The notes under the pieces were generated by a model that saw nothing but the letters and a program-made list of their open reading frames with translations, had not been told where the DNA came from and ran no database searches. Position numbers and translations under genes: made by a program. This document shows, one piece after another, positions 31,701 through 42,504 of a stretch of DNA of 64,000 bases. Source of the stretch: Patiria miniata (Eukaryota > Echinodermata > Asteroidea > Valvatida > Asterinidae); the NCBI RefSeq assembly GCF_015706575.1, contig NW_024037063.1, positions 18,662,927-18,726,926 of the forward strand. The letters run 5' to 3'. The stretch's first letter is position 1, and the number at the start of each line of letters is the position of its first letter.

Positions 31701-33771
31701 GAAAGATGAAATCATCTCTTCTACAAACCCCCAGTTTGCAATGCAAAATTGTTCAGGAACAAATTTTAAAGAAACCCTCAGTCTTTGAACAATTTGCAAC
31801 TGGTGTACTTCTTCATAAGGTAGAGAAACCAGTTACTGTAGAGTGTCTTGCCCAAGAACACAACCAAGAACTAGAACCAAGCCAGAGGTCATCTCTTCGA
31901 CCAAACCTTCGTATTTGGTTTCATGTAATTTTCCTCAATTTGCAATGCGAAAATGATTCAGGAACAAACAAATAGCTATCTTTGAGCAATTTGCAACTGA
32001 TGTACCTCCTCATTAGGTAGAGAGAACCAGTTGCTGTAAAGTGTCTTGCCCAAGAACACAACCAAGAACAAGAACACACACAAGCACAAGCTAGAAATCA
32101 TCTCTTCGACCAAACCTTCATATTTGGTTTCATGTAATTTTCCTCAGTTTGCAATGCAAAAATGATTCAGGAACAAACAAATAGTGATCTTTGAGCAATT
32201 TGCAACTGGTGTACTTCGTAATTGGGAAGAGAGAACCAGTTGTTGTAAAGTGTCTTGCCCAAGAACACAAGGTCAATCCCACACAAGCACAAGCTACAAC
32301 TCATCTCTACAATCAAACCTTGTTTCTGGCTTCAAAAGGGGATGGAACCCATGTGATTATCCTCAGTTGCCATAAGATGATGATTCAGGGGAAAAAAAGA
32401 TATATTTCACGTTGTTACCTGGAGGTCCATCTTCTTGGAAGCAATCGGCGACATCAAAGAAAGCTGTGCTCAACGTTGGGGTGCACATGGCCATTCCTCG
32501 GGATTGTGTGATAGAGTGACGATGTTTAGGAATCCAGTACTTCTCTTCAACTGGGTCAAAACTGACGATGTGTGCCGTCACCATGGATCCTAGCCACTCC
32601 CTCACATACCTAGTGAGTGAAGATAAAAGTCCAAGTCTGAAAATACCCAAGACAAGTGTAGCCAACATACCAGAGTGCATTTTTCAATTCAAACAAATCA
32701 CAAAGGAAAACTGACAAGGTACGTTATAATAATCTTTAGAGTCGAACAAAGAAATTGACACTGGAGCGGGGTTTGAACCTGCGACCTCCGGATTGCCGTT
32801 CCGGTGCTCTACCAACTGAGCTATCCAGCCCTATGTTGGCGGTTCACACACAGAACACCCCCAACACAGATTTATTCACTGCTTTTTAGCAAGCTGGCAT
32901 GTTGGTATGTTTGGCCGACCATAGATCATACCAGCTGAAGGAGTTCTAATGGTGTAGTTTGTTCATAGTGTTACTACAACGAAAATTTAAGAACAGTGCT
33001 TCAGAAGTATCCACGGACAATTTGAGGTATGGAGTGCCATTTAGTCATGTGGTGAAATGGCTTGCAGTTTGATAACTGGGACCAGATGAACAAACAGGCA
33101 TAACTTTCTTATTTTGGAAAGGATTCCATACTGGGCCACCACCCAGACCTCCTGCACGAAGTCTATGGGCCATGACAGAAAAAGTTAGAGTATTATAAAA
33201 TAATTTTTGCACTCCTTATTTGATTAAAATAGTGTTTCCTCGTCAGATCTACAACTTTTGGTACTTTTCATGTCATATTAAGGGAATATGAGTGGTGGCC
33301 CAGTATGGAATTCTTTCCACATATTTGCTTTCAATCACTCCTAGGCAGTGAAAACTGGGTTGAAAAAGGGAGTTTTCAACTTGTGGTCCACTTTTCATGC
33401 TCTAGTGATTTCCGCATGACTGAGCAAACAATTTGGTCCTGGGGAAAGCCAAGTCAATAAACAATGTTGTTTTGGAAAGGTTTAAAACAAAATAAATAAA
33501 TAAAGGATAGTAGATACCAGCAGGAAAAAGGAATCGGGCCGGTACGAGAAACTGGTTTATTTTTTACTTGGCCTCACCTTTCTTTAAATTTGCCGGCTTC
33601 AGCAATCTCTTGACAGGTCTTGGGCGTTTCCATGGAAATCATCAATTTGAATAAACCAGTTTCAAACCCAAGGGCCATGGTGATGCATGTTATGCCATTG
33701 TTGACGATACTCCTCATACGGCTATTAAAATCCTTCTCCGTTTCATCACTGAAGTCTTTACTGTCGCCCAT
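28727..33771 (-). CDS. SAM-dependent methyltransferase, Rv2258c-like, copy A
   Basis: Class I S-adenosylmethionine-dependent methyltransferase; substrate unknown. Exons 33771-33578, 32609-32419, 29606-29484 and 29292-28727 join in phase to 357 aa, the length usual for the Rv2258c-like group. Residues 1-130 look like the winged-helix dimerisation domain (ALGFETGLFKLM, YVREWLGSMV). The Rossmann domain starts near 172, with motif I DIGCGAGTS (177-185) and the ribose-binding acidic residue in GLDFS (D202). LTPGGALSVVD is the later beta-strand motif. No signal peptide or membrane segment, so cytosolic. An acceptor (TTTATTTCAG) 26-36 bases upstream of the ATG suggests a 5'UTR intron. Intron 2 holds a 1.8-kb repeat insertion and a 190-bp tandem array. 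First of three tandem paralogues; intact. Confidence 0.92.
29761..31532. mobile_element. Insertion with 8 tandem 145-bp units, Helitron-like
   Basis: Present in copy A only; in copy B (39060-39080) the flanks join directly. Order: a left segment, eight units of 144-148 bp (29955-31118), a CA microsatellite (31130-31150), a unique part and, at the right end, a hairpin with 8-bp arms TATGCCCC and GGGGCATA. ATGCCCCGC near 29789 is inverted relative to the right end. No long target duplication. Tandem core plus microsatellite plus terminal hairpin resembles the non-autonomous Helitron/Helentron 'pearl'-type elements of marine invertebrates; this assignment is inference. Confidence 0.65.
29955..31118. 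repeat. Eight-unit array with DR1-type half-sites
   Basis: Each unit begins with TGACCTTGACCCTTGACC or a near variant (positions about 29977, 30125, 30269, 30416, 30560, 30704, 30849, 30993). The reverse complement contains RGGTCA-like hexamers at one-base spacing (AGGTCA-A-GGGTCA-A-GGTCA). Units 4 and 5 have CACGACC, and unit 7 has TTAACCC. Confidence 0.9.
31650..32370. repeat. About 190-bp tandem repeat in intron 2, copy A
   Basis: Four units marked by GACACAACC or CTTGCCCAAGAACACAA (31660, 31848, 32043, 32257), each with CAATTTGCAACTG and TCCTCAGTTTGCAATGC. The same array has three units in copy B and eight in copy C. Confidence 0.85.
32760..32830 (-). repeat. tRNA-Ala-like SINE head, copy A intron
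   Basis: The best preserved of five copies. It can fold as a cloverleaf with acceptor pairing CTGGA/TCCAG, anticodon stem CCGGA/TCCGG and a loop giving anticodon GGC. It has orthologous positions in copies B and C, so the insertion predates the triplication. It lacks an encoded terminator and its SINE flank argues against a tRNA gene. Confidence 0.75.
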
Positions 33772-33789
33772 GGCTGCTGTCTACAAAAA

Positions 33790-33942
33790 GGCCACTTTCC
33801 TGAAATAAAAATCAAATTCGGAAGTTTGAAAGACATGCAACATTACATTTATGAGAATTCTGTTTTCAAAAAGTTTCTTTATTTCTAATGAAATTTAGCA
33901 TTGGTTCTAGGCCAAACTTGTTTTATAAATTGTTTCCCCACC
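33790..33942. other. 5' flank of methyltransferase copy A
   Basis: Short AT-rich spacer between the probable 5'UTR acceptor and the MITE at 33943. No recognisable promoter element. Confidence 0.35.
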
Positions 33943-34147
33943 GGAAAGATTCCCATGTCTGGCCATCACTTGTTGCCCTGTGCACAAACCCTACGAGACT
34001 GGTCTGAAAATTCTTAAGTGTTTTTTCAGTAAATACTTCAATATTTTCCCTGCTAAATTTGGCTTTTTAGGACATATTATCACTTTCTGATAGCTGATAG
34101 GTCACTGAGGGGAAAAATTAGTGATGGCCAGATATGGGAATCTTTCC
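33943..34147. mobile_element. 205-bp palindromic MITE upstream of copy A
   Basis: Ends GGAAAGATTCCCATGTCTGG and AGATATGGGAATCTTTCC, inverted. Same family as 12288-12894; the copies at 41819-42023 and 50220-50356 occupy the same place in units B and C. Confidence 0.85.
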
Positions 34148-34290
34148 GCTTGAATCTTGTCCGCTGAAAAACACCATTAGCGGGAAAAAATCTTGCAACC
34201 TGATGCCACTTTTGTGATTGTGTATCAATCAAGAGTCAAGAAAATATTTTCCAATAACGGGACCCTCTAATTACATCATACATGATATAA

Positions 34291-34421
34291 AAAATGGCGC
34301 AGAATGCGCAAAATCTGAGACTAACAAAACTTAGTGTACAAAAACTCCATAGGGTTGTCTAACAAGTAACATGTCTAACTAAGGGGCGTGGCTAACTCGC
34401 AAACGGCGATAGGTCAATTGC
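34291..34421. repeat. GC-box repeat upstream of copy A
   Basis: Contains GGGGCGTGGCTAACTCGC, a CACCC/KLF-type box, and GCGATAGGTCAATTG. Conserved upstream of copies B and C and found inverted in the last CSTF1 intron. Confidence 0.6.
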
Positions 34422-34771
34422 CAAATGCCGCCCGTGCATTCACAATCACACGCTTGACAAGTGACTTACCAGTGTTTGGATCCAGGAAAATAGTCTAATA
34501 AAATCCAGTGTCGCAAATTTTCCCTTGCTAATGTGACCAAATCAAAAGGTGGTGTGACATTTCTAGAAGACTTTTCAATAATAATACAGTTTATTCGGCA
34601 TATACTCCCAAATTCCCCAAGTTCAGAAGATAAAATCGACCAAAGTTCACTCACCAAAATGCCAAAAATTACCTGCATTGTTAACAAGGGCGCCCTCAAT
34701 CTCAATAGTACACTGTCGATCGTATCAGTGGGCGGTACCCAAACTGAGGGGGGGGGGGGGGCGCATAAACC

Positions 34772-36060
34772 CAGGGTTCTCCCCACGTACAAACGTGCGT
34801 ATCGGCCCGATACGCTGGAATTGCGGCCCGATACGCCGACAAAAATGCCGATCACATTTTTCAGCCCCCGATACGCACAATATAATTATTATACAAGCCA
34901 TTAAAATGCACAACATAATCGTTTCATACACCATTATTTCATCTTGACATGCAAAATCTTGACAAAAATCCCGCATTTCTGATGCATGCGTGATCAAAAT
35001 GCACACGATGACGGGTCTTTCGCGTCAACCGCCAGCTATATATTAGCGCATACAGCACGGTACACTGGTTCCCTTCGCGTGCTAACAGTATCGATGCTAT
35101 GATGAAGGACCGGAACCAGTGACTACTGCCTCGTGCGTGCATACGTACATGATGATGATGTCGGCCGAAGTTGGATCGTAAAAACACCAAACAAACATCG
35201 ATGGAGAAAGAGAATTTCTGCAAATTAATTCACAGAACGTGATCTTTATTTTCTGTGTATGTATTTTCCATTAAAATGACGAGATTGCAAAGCTCGAACT
35301 TGTGGCGAAACATCGTAGCGTGCTTCTTAGAAGCAGTAGGGCCGTACACAGTGCAGTAATGCACACTGATACTGCGCGATGTACGGCCGGCCAGACTGAA
35401 TGTTGGCAGTGCCAGGGGCCGTGATCGATGTACGTTAAGCATAGTGGAATCAACCTCCTCAAATATATTTTTAATTAGGTGAGGCAAGTTTTAATCACTT
35501 CTGATGGTCAGTCTTGATAATTTTCGTGGTGCAAAGGAAAATAATCCAGGCACAAAACTACATGATTCCTTGTTCAATATGCTCCATTCAATCATGTGTT
35601 TTTATTCCTCCATGATTCAATCAGCAGCCAAAACAATGGCGAAATAATTTGTCCGACCTACCGACGCTATTTTGAAAGCCATGTAGTCGGAAGCAAAAGT
35701 GATTTTTTTCTTCACCTTAATTTCTTAATTTGAAACTTGCTTGTAAATATAATCCATACTTTCTAGATCAAGAAGGTTTAACACAGGTTTTGAAATGTTG
35801 ATTTTTATTTTTAAGTTAAAAACGTTGATATTTTTTTTCTCTCATTACAAAAAATATCACAAGATCTCCTCTAAATTTTAAGGAAAAATCTTCCTTAAAG
35901 ACTCCCCAGATTTGCTCTAAAATGCACCAGAGAGCCTCTAAAGTTCAAAATTTTTCGGGGCCCTTAAGCGGGCCCCGAACCCCACGCCGTGGCTTCGCAG
36001 GTTGGTGAATCACAACAAAACTTCCCCCACAGGTTTGAAAAAATCCTGGGGAGAACCCTG
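34772..36060. mobile_element. 1.29-kb TIR element unique to unit A
   Basis: Perfect 14-bp inverted ends CAGGGTTCTCCCCA and TGGGGAGAACCCTG, flanked by AAACC on both sides (5-bp target duplication). Unit C (50950-50962) keeps the empty site. It has no convincing transposase; the small frames inside are not splice-bounded. Near 35950-35985 is an inverted motif GGGGCCC/GGGCCCC that recurs at 62610-62637. The CAGGG start fits hAT-like elements, though 5 bp is short for that group. Confidence 0.85.
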
Positions 36061-37047
36061 AAACCGTCATAAATTTGGTTTATTTGGTGTGTTTTTTTAA
36101 CAAAGGGAAACTACTTAACATAAAATGTGACAATGGTCATGTATTTCTCCAAGATACAGTAAAGTTTTTGAGATCAAATTACAGAGGTTAAATTTTTTAA
36201 GTGAATAATTACAATTGATTGGTTCTAAGCCGCGGAAGGGCGAGGGTACATTACTCAATTAAATTGCAAAAATAAATGCACATAGGGAAAGACAAAGACT
36301 GAAAACAAATAAGAAACGTACAACTGTGTGTCACGGTTTTCCTTTTATTAAAGAAGTGGGTTTTTTCACAATTATGTGTAGGCTTTAATGTACATGTACA
36401 TTCATTTTTTGGGGTTATTGTCGAGTTCATAATCTGCGGATGACTAGCTAGTGCTACGAAAAGACAAATTTGATGTCATTTCTTTAAAGTCGGTTGCTTT
36501 ACTCCAATTCTTTCAGATGTAAGCCTGGCGTCATTGATGAGATTAAGAGGAAATATGTGCTGGTCCCAGAGGGCCAGCCTAGCGTCCTCTTTGCTGCTCA
36601 CTGTCAGTTGTGAGCCGGGCAGTGCTATTGTATAGGATTACCCTGTGACGCTATTATATGGGCTAAAATCTGGCCCATTGTGTAGACCAGATGCATGAAA
36701 AGACTTCTAGTAATAATCCATTCTTAATCAAATGAATAAAAGTTTCAGCACTCTGGGGCCAGCTTTTAACTACGCTTGCCCGGTCTCATTTTCAAGAAAT
36801 CTTACACCATCACAATATTGGAATGTCATGGACAATTAAAAAAAAAAATTAGCATTTTTTTTTTTAATCGGGCCTCATGTGTGTTAGCCGAATAGATATT
36901 TGCAGACTTGTGCGTACTTTGAACTCCAGTCGGGTTGTCTGCTTGTTAACAATGATTTCTAGAATTTTATAATAAGTAAATACCGGCGACTGTAACAACA
37001 ATTATCAAATATTAATATACAAGACTAAAGTGGGTAAATATTTGTAG
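36061..37047. other. Unit A distal flank, no gene seen
   Basis: Homologous to 50960-51950 in unit C. Contains the GCTGGTCCCA MITE at 36559-36763. No coding frame with splice support. Confidence 0.6.
36559..36763. mobile_element. MITE, GCTGGTCCCA family, copy 3
   Basis: GCTGGTCCCAGAG at the left end and CTCTGGGGCCAGC at the right. Paralogous with 51461-51662, so it was inserted before the unit was duplicated. Confidence 0.8.
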
Positions 37048-37460
37048 TACAGGGCGAGTAAAAAAAAACCCGAAACCCAAATGTCTGGACTATTGTTTTA
37101 GTGAAGTTCTGCATGTAGCACTTTCAAAATCTAGGATATGAAAGCCCAATTCATAAGCTTTATTTTAGTACAAGGATCATTCAGATCATTTCGGTTAGTA
37201 CAAGGATCATTCAATCACTCATGTACTTTTCAAGGTACGGGATCTTAAACACAACTACCGTTTTAAAGTTCTGTCCACGAATCACAAAAAAGGTGTGCGT
37301 TCTCTCAGCAAATTGAAAACATTTCACACACATCCCTATGTGATTTGAAAATTACATTAGTGATTTGAATGATTCTTGTACTAAAAGAAAGCTTATGTAT
37401 TGGGCTTTAAAGCCTGGTCTTTGAAAGTGCTACATGAAGAACTTCACTTCAAATGAAGTG
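37048..37460. mobile_element. TA-flanked MITE at the A/B junction
   Basis: Begins TACAGGGCGAGTAAAAAAAA. Long inverted arms include AGCCCAATTCATAAGCTT and its inverse. The right outer end is missing, and the element joins directly to unit B sequence near 37440-37460. Confidence 0.8.
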
Positions 37461-38041
37461 AAGGAAAATGCAGATTAAGATATCAATTCAAAATGCATTT
37501 CCTTAAAGTTGTCCTAGACTATTTCCTGAGATTGAAGACTTACTGGAAAAATATATCAATTTCTAGTTTACATTTCCAGAAAAAGTCGCATTTACAATTC
37601 ATGGTGCAAAATCTTTGAAAAGGTACATTCAAATAAAACAATTGCCTAAACAGTTATGCCAGTGAATACTGACCATTACTCATTAAAAATGAAATTGATT
37701 CACTACTTGGTAAGTTGATACTAAATATGTATTAGAGTACTTAATAAGGCATGATATACACGACTGTTTTTACCCAATTCATCAAACTGAAATTTTTTGC
37801 TCCCCAGATAAAAAATACATCCGATACAATTCAGATCCACAGCTTGAGTTGTAAATGACATCTTAACTTCCTTATTTAGGTAGCTAAATTTTCAGATAAC
37901 GTTTTCATTAAAGGAAAGTGCAGTTTCAAATAGAGCCCTGCAATGATCTTTTCAAAATGAATCAAATATCCTCTTCAACTGAACACACAAAATTCAGTTA
38001 TTCCCCTCCTTGAAATTAAATTATTTGTGTAATGTACGAAT

Positions 38042-41000
38042 TCACAGGGGTTTTATACACAAATAATGTTGCGCGCCTAAGGCGTCACTGATGGATGATA
38101 TATTGAAACCAGCGTTCTCAATCAACGCTTGTCCCTTTTCTCTCCCCATGGCCGCCCCTAGCGCTGCGCCCTCCCCCTTACACAGCGACGCCGGTACGCA
38201 ATTCAGCAAACTGATGCTATAAAGCATGTGACTATGCTTGACATCTTCGGATAGGTTACCCTTGAGAGTTGAATGCGATTTGGGATCGACGACGGACAGA
38301 GCGCCCCCTGGAGTCAGCACGCGGAGAATCCCCTTGAGCACCCTGTGCGGGTCGGTCAAGTTGGGAATGACCATGTGAGCGAACGCGTAACCGAATTTGT
38401 CGGTCCAATCTGCGGGTAGCGTCGTGACGTCTTGACAGATGAAAGTCGCGTTTGTCAAGCCCGCTGCGTCGGCTTTAGCCTGCGCTTCTTTGATGCCCGT
38501 AACGGAGAAGTCAAGTCCGTGTACGTGGCTTTTCGGGAAGCGTTTGGCAATTTCAATGGTTGACGTCCCAGCTCCACAGCCAATGTCCAGTACATTCAGG
38601 CCCGACTCTGAAACGTTAAAACAATCCAACATATCAACATGTATTATACTGGATAAGCCATTGAAAACAAATAAGAAATTTATACAATGCCAAAAAATAT
38701 ACATAAAAATTGCAATAGAAAATCTGACTGGACTTTAAAGGGACACTGTGTCCTGGAACAGCCCAGAGACAAAGCATGAGAAAAAGTAAGAATTTTACCC
38801 AATTTGGCTTGAATGTCCGGCATGGAAGGAAAGAAATCCGTGATGAACTCATTCTCAAAAACAGGCCCGTGAACCTGCGTCATTAAAGCATCAAACTTGT
38901 CATACTTCTCATATGGAACACCTACAAGCAAAAGAGGACAAATAAACTCTGATAAAGTTAAATTCCTTGTGCCATTTTACAACTTCCATCCTGAAAAATG
39001 GACTTCTTTTCTAACTGGCTGTTTTTCAAGCAGTACAAAAGTTAGTCATTTTTTTAATGAGACATCCATCAAAAAAAAAACAGCTGAAGTTGACTTATTG
39101 AAGTATTACTTTATTAATTTTGAATTATTTCCAGCCAGACACGTATTTTGTTTTGCCATGATTTTGATTTTGTTTAATCACATGTTTTGGTGGTAAAGTG
39201 TCCAGCTTGAGGACACAACCAATCAAGTGAATCCGCAAAGGAAAAGGTGAAATCATCTCTTCAACAAACCTCCAGTTTGCAATGCAAAATTGTTCAGGAA
39301 CAAATTTTAAAGAAACCCTCAGTCTTTGAACAATTTGCAACTGGTGTACTTCTTCATAAGGTAGAGAAACCAGTTGCTGTAAAGTGTCTTGCCCAAGAAC
39401 ACAACCAAGAACTAGAACCAAGCCAGAGGTCATCTCTTCGACCAAACCTTCGTATTTGATTTCATGTAATTTTCCTCAGTTTGCAATGCGAAAATGATTC
39501 AGGAACAAACACATAACTATCTTTGAGCAATTTGCAACTGGTGTACCTCCTCATTAGGTAGAGAAAGCCAGTTGCTGTAAAGTGTCTTGCCCAAGAACAC
39601 AAGGTCAATAACCCACACAAGCGAAAGTTAGAACTCATCTCTACAATCAAACCTTATTTCTGCTTCAGAAGGTGATGGAACACATGTGATTATCCTCAGT
39701 TGCAATAAGACGATGATTCAGGGAAAAAAAGGGAAATATATTTCGTGTTGTTACCCGGAGGTCCATCTTTTTGGAAGCAATCGGCGACATCAAAGAAAGC
39801 TGAGCTCAACGTTGGGGTGTACATGGCCCTTCCTCGGGACTGTGCGATAGAGTGACGATGTTTAGGAATCCAGTACTTCTCTTCAACTGGGTCAAAACTG
39901 ACGATGTATGCCGTCACCATTGATCCTAGCCACTCCCTCACATACCTAGCGAAAAGTTGAAGAAAGAAATTGACTGGAGCGGGGTTTGAACCTGCGACAT
40001 CCGGATTGCCGTTCCGGTGCTCTATCAACTGAGCTATATCCAGCCCTATGTTGGTGGTTCACACACAGAACACCCTCAGCACAGATTTACTCACTGCTTT
40101 TCAGCAAGCTGGCATATTGGTATGTTTGGCCACCCATAGATCAACCATATACTCGCTGAAAGAGTTCTAATGGTGTAGTTTATTCATAGTGTTACTACAT
40201 GTATTACAAAAATTTCAGAAAAGGGCTTCAGAAGTATATCCACGGACAATTTGAGTTAGGAGTGCCATTTGGTCATGTGGTGAAATGGCTTGCAGTTTGA
40301 TAACTGGGACCAGATGAACAAACAGGCGTAACTTTCTTATTTTGGAAAGAATTCCATACTGGGCCACCACTCAGACCTCCTGCACAAAGCCATGGCAAAA
40401 GTTAAAGTATTATAAAAGAATTTTTGCACTCCTTAAATAATGTTTCCTCGTCAGATTTACAACTTTTGGTACTTTTCATGTCAGATTAAGGGAATATGAG
40501 TGGTGATTTCAATCACTCCTTGGCAGTGAAAATCTGGGTTGAAAAACGTGAGTTCTCAACTTGTGGTCCACTTTTCATGCTCTGATAATAATAATAATTT
40601 GGGGAGGCTAATCATCCTTACTCGCAGCTGGTATGCTGAATTGCGAAGGATGCGGCTACAACGTGGTCGGGCCGCTGGCACGTAAAGGCGCCTATGGCTG
40701 CTGGCCACATTGACTCGTGACCAGAGCACAGCCCCGAGATCAAAAGTGTTTGATTTTTCCGGAGGGAGGAAAACCAAAGGGCCCGGAGAAAACCCCTCGT
40801 GGCACAGGAGAGAACCAACGCAAAACTCTACTCACATGTGATCCGCGGCCAGGATTCGAACCGTGGTCACCTTGGTGAGAGGCGAGCACTTTACGCACAA
40901 GCCACCCATGCCACCGCTCTAGTGATTTCCGCATGACTGAGCAAACAATTTGGTCCAGGGAGAGCCAAGTCAATAAACAATGTGGTATTGGAAAGGTTTA

Positions 41001-41284
41001 AAACAAAATAAATAAATAAAGGATACCAGCAGGAAAAAGGAATCGGGCCGGTACAAGAAACTGGTCTATTTTTTTTTTACTTGGCCTCACCTTTCTTTAA
41101 ATTTGCCGGCATCAGCAATCTCTTGACAGGTCTTGGGCGTTTCCATGGAAATCATCAATTTGAATAAACCAGTTTCAAACCCAAGGGCCATGGTCATGCA
41201 TGTTATGCCATTGTTGACGATACTCCTCATACGGCTATTAAAATCCTTCTCCGTTTCATTACTGAAGTCTTTACTGTCGCCCAT
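38042..41284 (-). CDS. SAM-dependent methyltransferase, Rv2258c-like, copy B
   Basis: Second tandem paralogue, with the same exon lengths as copy A. Exons 41284-41091, 39945-39755, 38921-38799 and 38607-38042 join in phase to 357 aa. Motif I DIGCGAGTS and GLDFS are unchanged. Exon-4 differences from copy A are few (e.g. IAKRFP for MAKRFP, PNLTDPHR for HDLTDPHK, RVLTPGG for RALTPGG). The H-to-P and D-to-N changes after MVI fall near the usual catalytic/substrate region and could alter specificity. Intron 1 has a tRNA-like SINE only 26 bp from the exon-2 acceptor, because about 130 bp present in copies A and C are missing, and a second SINE at 40580-40917. No stop or splice-site loss; apparently functional. 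Confidence 0.92.
39200..39660. repeat. About 190-bp tandem repeat in intron 2, copy B
   Basis: Three units, marked at about 39207, 39390 and 39586 by the same CCAAGAACACAA-type motif as in copy A. Confidence 0.8.
39972..40045 (-). repeat. tRNA-Ala-like SINE head, copy B intron
   Basis: Orthologous in position to 32760-32830 and 49147-49217. A 2-bp insertion (GAGCTATATCC) breaks the acceptor/D-arm fold. Its 3' tail now forms most of the intron sequence before the exon-2 acceptor. Confidence 0.75.
40580..40917 (-). mobile_element. tRNA-derived SINE unique to copy B
   Basis: Copies A (33400) and C (49765) read straight through TCATGCTCTAGTGATTTCC. Here a 338-bp insertion is flanked by GCTCT. 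The head is at the right (minus strand: GTGGCTTGTGCG, B-box GGTTCGAATCC) and the tail is an ATT-type triplet repeat at 40583-40594. No coding role. Confidence 0.85.
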
Positions 41285-41818
41285 GGTTACTGTCTACAAA
41301 AAGGCCACTTTCCTGAAATAAACAAATAAGAAGTTTGAAAGACATGCAACATTACATTTATGAGAATTCTGTTCTCATAAACTTGGTGCACGGTCTTATG
41401 ATGTAACTTAATTAATTACAATACAAATGTAATAGGTATAATTCACTTAGATCCGTAAATGTCATGGCGTCAATTACAACGCCACGTTCCAGAGATTCGA
41501 AAAAAAACCCAAAATGTAAATGCGAAACGTCACTTCGTACTTCTTCAGTATAAGTACTTACATATGAATCTTTTTGCAAATTTATGCGAGCAAAACCATG
41601 CAGCAAACGTACGAGCACAACCTTTGATTTTCTGAGGTTATGGATGGTACGCTGGTACTTTGACCGAGTCATATACGCGCGAAATGGTAGGAGCCGTCCG
41701 GGTACCCGTATAAACGCCAGCGGATATATTGTGAGTGTTTCTATACGACTCTGGAACGTGGTGCTGTAATTGGCGCCATGGTTATGTGTCAGCATCTGAA
41801 AAATGCTGAATTCTTTTT

Positions 41819-42023
41819 GGAAAGATTCCCATATCTGGCCATCATTTGTCACCCTATGACTATGAGACTGGTCTGAAAATTTTTGAAGTGTTTTCTCAGT
41901 AAATATACTTCAATATTTTCCCTAGTAAATTTGACTTTTTAGGACATATTATCACTTTCTGATGGCTGATAGTTCACTGAGGGGAAAAATTAGTGATCGA
42001 TGGCCAGATATGGGAATCTTTCC
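41819..42023. mobile_element. 205-bp palindromic MITE upstream of copy B
   Basis: Inverted ends around GGAAAGATTCCCATATCTGG; same site as 33943-34147. Confidence 0.85.
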
Positions 42024-42200
42024 TCTTGAATCTGCTGAAAAAACACCATTGTCGGAAAAAATCTTGCAACCTGGCGCTACTCCTAGAGCGCTCCGCGTGA
42101 GCCTCATAGTTCTAGGAGCAACCTGGCTCCACTTTTGCAATTGTGTATCAAGAGTCAAGAAAATATTTTCCAATAACGGGACTCTAATTACATGATATAA

Positions 42201-42340
42201 AAAATGGCGCAGAATGCGCAAAATCTGAGACTAACAAAACTTAGTGTCCAAAACTCCATAGGGTTGTCTAACATGTCTAACTAAGGCCCTTAGTAAGGGG
42301 CGTGGCTAACGGCGCAAACAGCGATAGGTCAATATTGCCA
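42201..42340. repeat. GC-box repeat upstream of copy B
   Basis: Homologous to 34291-34421; keeps GGGGCGTGGCTAAC, with small indels around it. Confidence 0.6.
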
Positions 42341-42504
42341 AATGCCGCCCGTGCATTCACAATCACACACTTGACAAGTGACTTGCCGTGCAGTGTTCAG
42401 ATCCAGGAAAATAGTCTAATAAAATTCAGTGTCCCAAATTGTCCTTGCTAATGTGACCAAACCAAAAGGTGGTGTGACATTTGTAGAAGACTTTCAATAA
42501 TAAT

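Noticed and set aside
32760-32830. Functional tRNA-Ala (GGC) gene
   Set aside because: The fold is nearly complete, but five copies share non-tRNA flanks and three sit at the same intron position of duplicated genes, which fits a SINE head.
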